Source: Planosporangium flavigriseum
Lineage (GTDB): Bacteria > Actinomycetota > Actinomycetes > Mycobacteriales > Micromonosporaceae
DNA length: 64,000 nt
NCBI RefSeq assembly: GCF_011947225.1
Contig: NZ_JAATVW010000022.1
Location: 1-64,000 of the forward strand
Reading direction: 5' to 3'
The notes beneath the pieces are model-generated. The model was not told where the DNA came from and searched no databases. It saw only the letters and a program-made list of their open reading frames with translations. A program made the translations under genes and the position numbers. Positions within the stretch are counted from its first letter, which is position 1. Every line of letters starts with the position of its first letter. Of this stretch, positions 62,140-64,000 are shown in pieces.

Positions 62140-63066
62140 TCAACCTTCGCCCCCGTCAAGGGGCGTGGTGGCACGGTCGGACGTCCCGACCGGTGCTCCG
62201 GTCGGGGTGCGGGCGACCAGAACCGGGCAGTCGGCGTGATGGATCAGCTGCAGCCCGACGGAGCCGAGCAGCAGACCTGCGGCGCGCCCGTGTCCACGGC
62301 TGCCGACGACGACCAGTTGCGCCCGTCGCGACTGGTCGGTGAGCGCCGCGGCCGCACTGCCCTGGATGACGGCGTACTCCACCGGCACGTCGGGGTACTT
62401 GTCGCGCCACTTGGCGACTTGGCCGACAAGCGCGGATCTGATATCGGCCGCGACCTCGACCGGGTCGCACACGATCGGCGGCGGGCCCATCGTCCGCGCG
62501 GGCAGTGGCACGTAGAACGCCCACACCGCCACCAGCGCGCAGCCTCGCCGCGAGGCCTCCTCGAAGGCGACACCGGCGGCGACGTCGGCGGCGGGTGATC
62601 CGTCGACGCCGACGACCACCAGGCCGGTGTCGGCCGTGGTGCGTCCCCGGACGACCGTGACCGGGCAGGGCGCCTGCGTGGCGAGCCGTACGCTGACCGA
62701 GCCGGCGAGCAGGCTCGCGAAGCCACCCGCGCCACGGCTACCGACGACGACCATGCCAGCCTCGGCTGCCGCCTCCAGGAGTACCGGCACCGGCTCACCC
62801 TCCACAGCCACCCCATGCACGCGGGCGTGCGGGGCAGTAGTGCGCGCTTCGGCGACCGCCGCGTCGACCACGGAGGCGGCGAAGTCCCGCACCTGATCGG
62901 CCAGCTCGGGGTTGTGAGCCAGCCGCATTCCCAGCACCCGCCAGTGGTAGGCCAGCACCACCTCGAGGTCAACGCCGCGGCGCTGGGCTTCCAGCGCCGC
63001 CCATCGCAGGGCATCCAGACTGGGCGCGGAGCCGTCGACGCCTACGACGATCTTTGCGTGATCCAT
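62140..63066 (-). CDS. universal stress protein, two USP domains
   Basis: A 308-aa tandem USP from ATG 63066 with GAGGAGG 6 nt upstream. Domain 1 starts KIVVGVDGSAPSLDALRWAA and ends in VVVGSRGAGGFASLLAGSVS. Domain 2 starts VVVGVDGSPAADVAAGVAFE and ends in VVVGSRGHGRAAGLLLGSVG. It is a paralogue of the USP at 61103 and the first gene of this small operon. It is divergent from the Acg-like nitroreductase gene with a 270-nt gap that should hold both promoters. Confidence 0.93.
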   Translation of the reverse strand: MDHAKIVVGVDGSAPSLDALRWAALEAQRRGVDLEVVLAYHWRVLGMRLAHNPELADQVRDFAASVVDAAVAEARTTAPHARVHGVAVEGEPVPVLLEAAAEAGMVVVGSRGAGGFASLLAGSVSVRLATQAPCPVTVVRGRTTADTGLVVVGVDGSPAADVAAGVAFEEASRRGCALVAVWAFYVPLPARTMGPPPIVCDPVEVAADIRSALVGQVAKWRDKYPDVPVEYAVIQGSAAAALTDQSRRAQLVVVGSRGHGRAAGLLLGSVGLQLIHHADCPVLVARTPTGAPVGTSDRATTPLDGGEG

Positions 63067-63336
63067 GATGTGCCTCCTCGTCTCCAGCGGCGGTCAGTCG
63101 GTCGGCCGCAGGATGGCTAGGTCCCCAGACGGGCTGACGGGCGAAATCGGCAATGTCCCACTCCGACGGAACATTCCGCCGATTCGGGCGCGCGGCACGG
63201 TAACCGGTGTTCGAGCTGGGAAGAGGACACCGGCAGGAAGTGCCCGATGTCGCGAGTCCGAACCTCCTCGGCGCGCGGGAAGGTCAACCGATGGCACCGG
63301 GGCCAGCGGTGACTGCGGGAGGGGAGCTGTACGGCC

Positions 63337-64000
63337 ATGACCGAGTTCATCGCGCCGCGGGCCGCGAGCCAGGCGGAGGTGGTTACCCGGGCGCTCACCG
63401 AGGCCGCAGCCGAGGCCGGCCGGGCACCGTCGATCTTCAACAGTCAGCCGTGGCGCTGGCAGATCGCCGGCGACGTGGCCGAACTGCGCGCCGACCGGCA
63501 GCGCCAACTCCCCACGGTCGACCCGGACGGCCGGCTGTTGACCACCAGCTGCGGCGCGGCGTTGCACCACGCGCGGATCGCGCTGGCCGCCGCTGGATTC
63601 GCCGCAGAGGTCACCCGCCTACCAGTGGAGACCGACGCGGACCTGCTGGCCCGGATCCGGTTGGTGGGCGAGCAGGCGCCGGAGCGGGCAGTGCTGCATT
63701 TGCGGTGGGCGATAGCGCTGCGCCACACCGACCGCCGCCCGTTCATCGACCGGGACGTGCCGCCGGCAGCGTCGCGCCGGCTGTGCGAGGCGGCCGAGGC
63801 ACAGGGTGCCCACCTGCGGTTTCTCGAACCGGACGAGGTGAGCACGTTGGCGCACGTCACGGCCCGGGCGGGCTATGTCGAGTTCACCGATCCGCAGTAC
63901 CGGGCCGAGCTGTCGGCCTGGACCGGCCGGCCCGCAGGTACCCGGGACGGGATCGAACCGGCCACGGCAGCCCGCCAGGAACAACCGCGGCCGGTGCCGA
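63337..64000 (+). CDS. Acg-like nitroreductase family protein (partial)
   Basis: The gene starts at ATG 63337 (GGAGGGGAG 14-20 nt upstream) and runs off the window end after 221 codons. VVTRALTEAAAEAGRAPSIF then NSQPWRWQI is the N-terminal flavin motif (N-S-Q-P-W), and LLTTSCGAALHHARIALAAAG is typical of Acg family proteins of the mycobacterial dormancy regulon. HTDRRPFIDRDVPPA is another family block. Complete members have about 320 aa. Its pairing with USP genes is as in DosR regulons, although I saw no clear DosR box between them. Confidence 0.85.
   Translation, partial: MTEFIAPRAASQAEVVTRALTEAAAEAGRAPSIFNSQPWRWQIAGDVAELRADRQRQLPTVDPDGRLLTTSCGAALHHARIALAAAGFAAEVTRLPVETDADLLARIRLVGEQAPERAVLHLRWAIALRHTDRRPFIDRDVPPAASRRLCEAAEAQGAHLRFLEPDEVSTLAHVTARAGYVEFTDPQYRAELSAWTGRPAGTRDGIEPATAARQEQPRPVP

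Noticed and set aside
63067-63336. DosR-type box between the USP and Acg-like genes
   Set aside because: Context suggests one, but no 18-20-bp palindrome fitting the GGGACT...GTCCC pattern could be read; GTCCC half-sites alone are too short.

Overview
The window is high-GC DNA (most coding regions strongly G/C at third positions) with many GTG/TTG starts, 4-nt ATGA/GTGA gene overlaps, F420-type oxidoreductase, form I CO dehydrogenase, universal stress proteins and an Acg-like nitroreductase. This points to a soil-type actinomycete (Micromonosporales/Pseudonocardiales-like; the genus cannot be fixed from the sequence). Where function is named, it rests on motifs read from the translated sequence and on family knowledge; no database search was run.

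Layout. 1-4.1 kb: accessory DNA with uncharacterised genes (one with a PD-(D/E)XK nuclease motif), a three-repeat orphan type I-E CRISPR remnant and an IS3 transposase relic. 4.1-23.0 kb: a biosynthetic gene cluster. The left, minus-strand half holds an A-PCP-C NRPS and a five-gene cassette (radical SAM, NDK-like kinase, cupin, GHMP kinase, Nudix). The right, plus-strand half holds a KS/ACP protein lacking a working AT domain, a PqqD-like protein, a flavin/F420 LLM oxidoreductase, free carrier proteins, a type II thioesterase with a cysteine nucleophile (minus strand), a nucleotidyltransferase, an MFS exporter, a free adenylation enzyme, a metallophosphoesterase and an Sfp-type phosphopantetheinyl transferase. 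A CRP/GlxR-type palindrome lies in the divergent control region between the halves.

23.0-28.9 kb: mobile and decayed DNA. It holds an IS3 relic interrupted by a perfect 30-bp-arm hairpin with a CCAA duplication, a tRNA-Pro(GGG) 3' fragment with terminator, an IS110 element, a GYD protein and an integrase relic. 29-45.7 kb: a large carbon monoxide oxidation locus. Two complete form I CO dehydrogenase gene sets (coxM-coxS-coxL) run divergently from one 350-bp control region. Accessory genes are coxD/coxE (MoxR + VWA), coxG, two XdhC/CoxI proteins (one fused to a YHS domain), five small membrane proteins, a DUF1059 protein and a LysR regulator. A palindrome TTAAG-N6-CTTR occurs upstream of all three cox transcription units at a similar distance from the first start codon.

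46-51 kb: a DUF47 protein, a truncated membrane protein, a Tat-exported PhoD phosphatase, a second degenerate tRNA-Pro 3' fragment (so the 24.5 kb holding the cox genes is flanked by direct att-like repeats), and an antitoxin beside a frameshifted VapC toxin. 51.2-57.2 kb: a four-gene, translationally coupled MoxR / bpX5 / VWA-propeller / bpX6 operon, i.e. a MoxR-vWA-beta-propeller ternary system of the kind predicted to act in biological conflict. 57.5-64 kb: a cation efflux protein, an amidohydrolase + DUF59 pair of the type known from propane monooxygenase maturation, an IclR regulator, two tandem-domain universal stress proteins with a 45-aa membrane peptide between them, and a nitroreductase cut by the window end.
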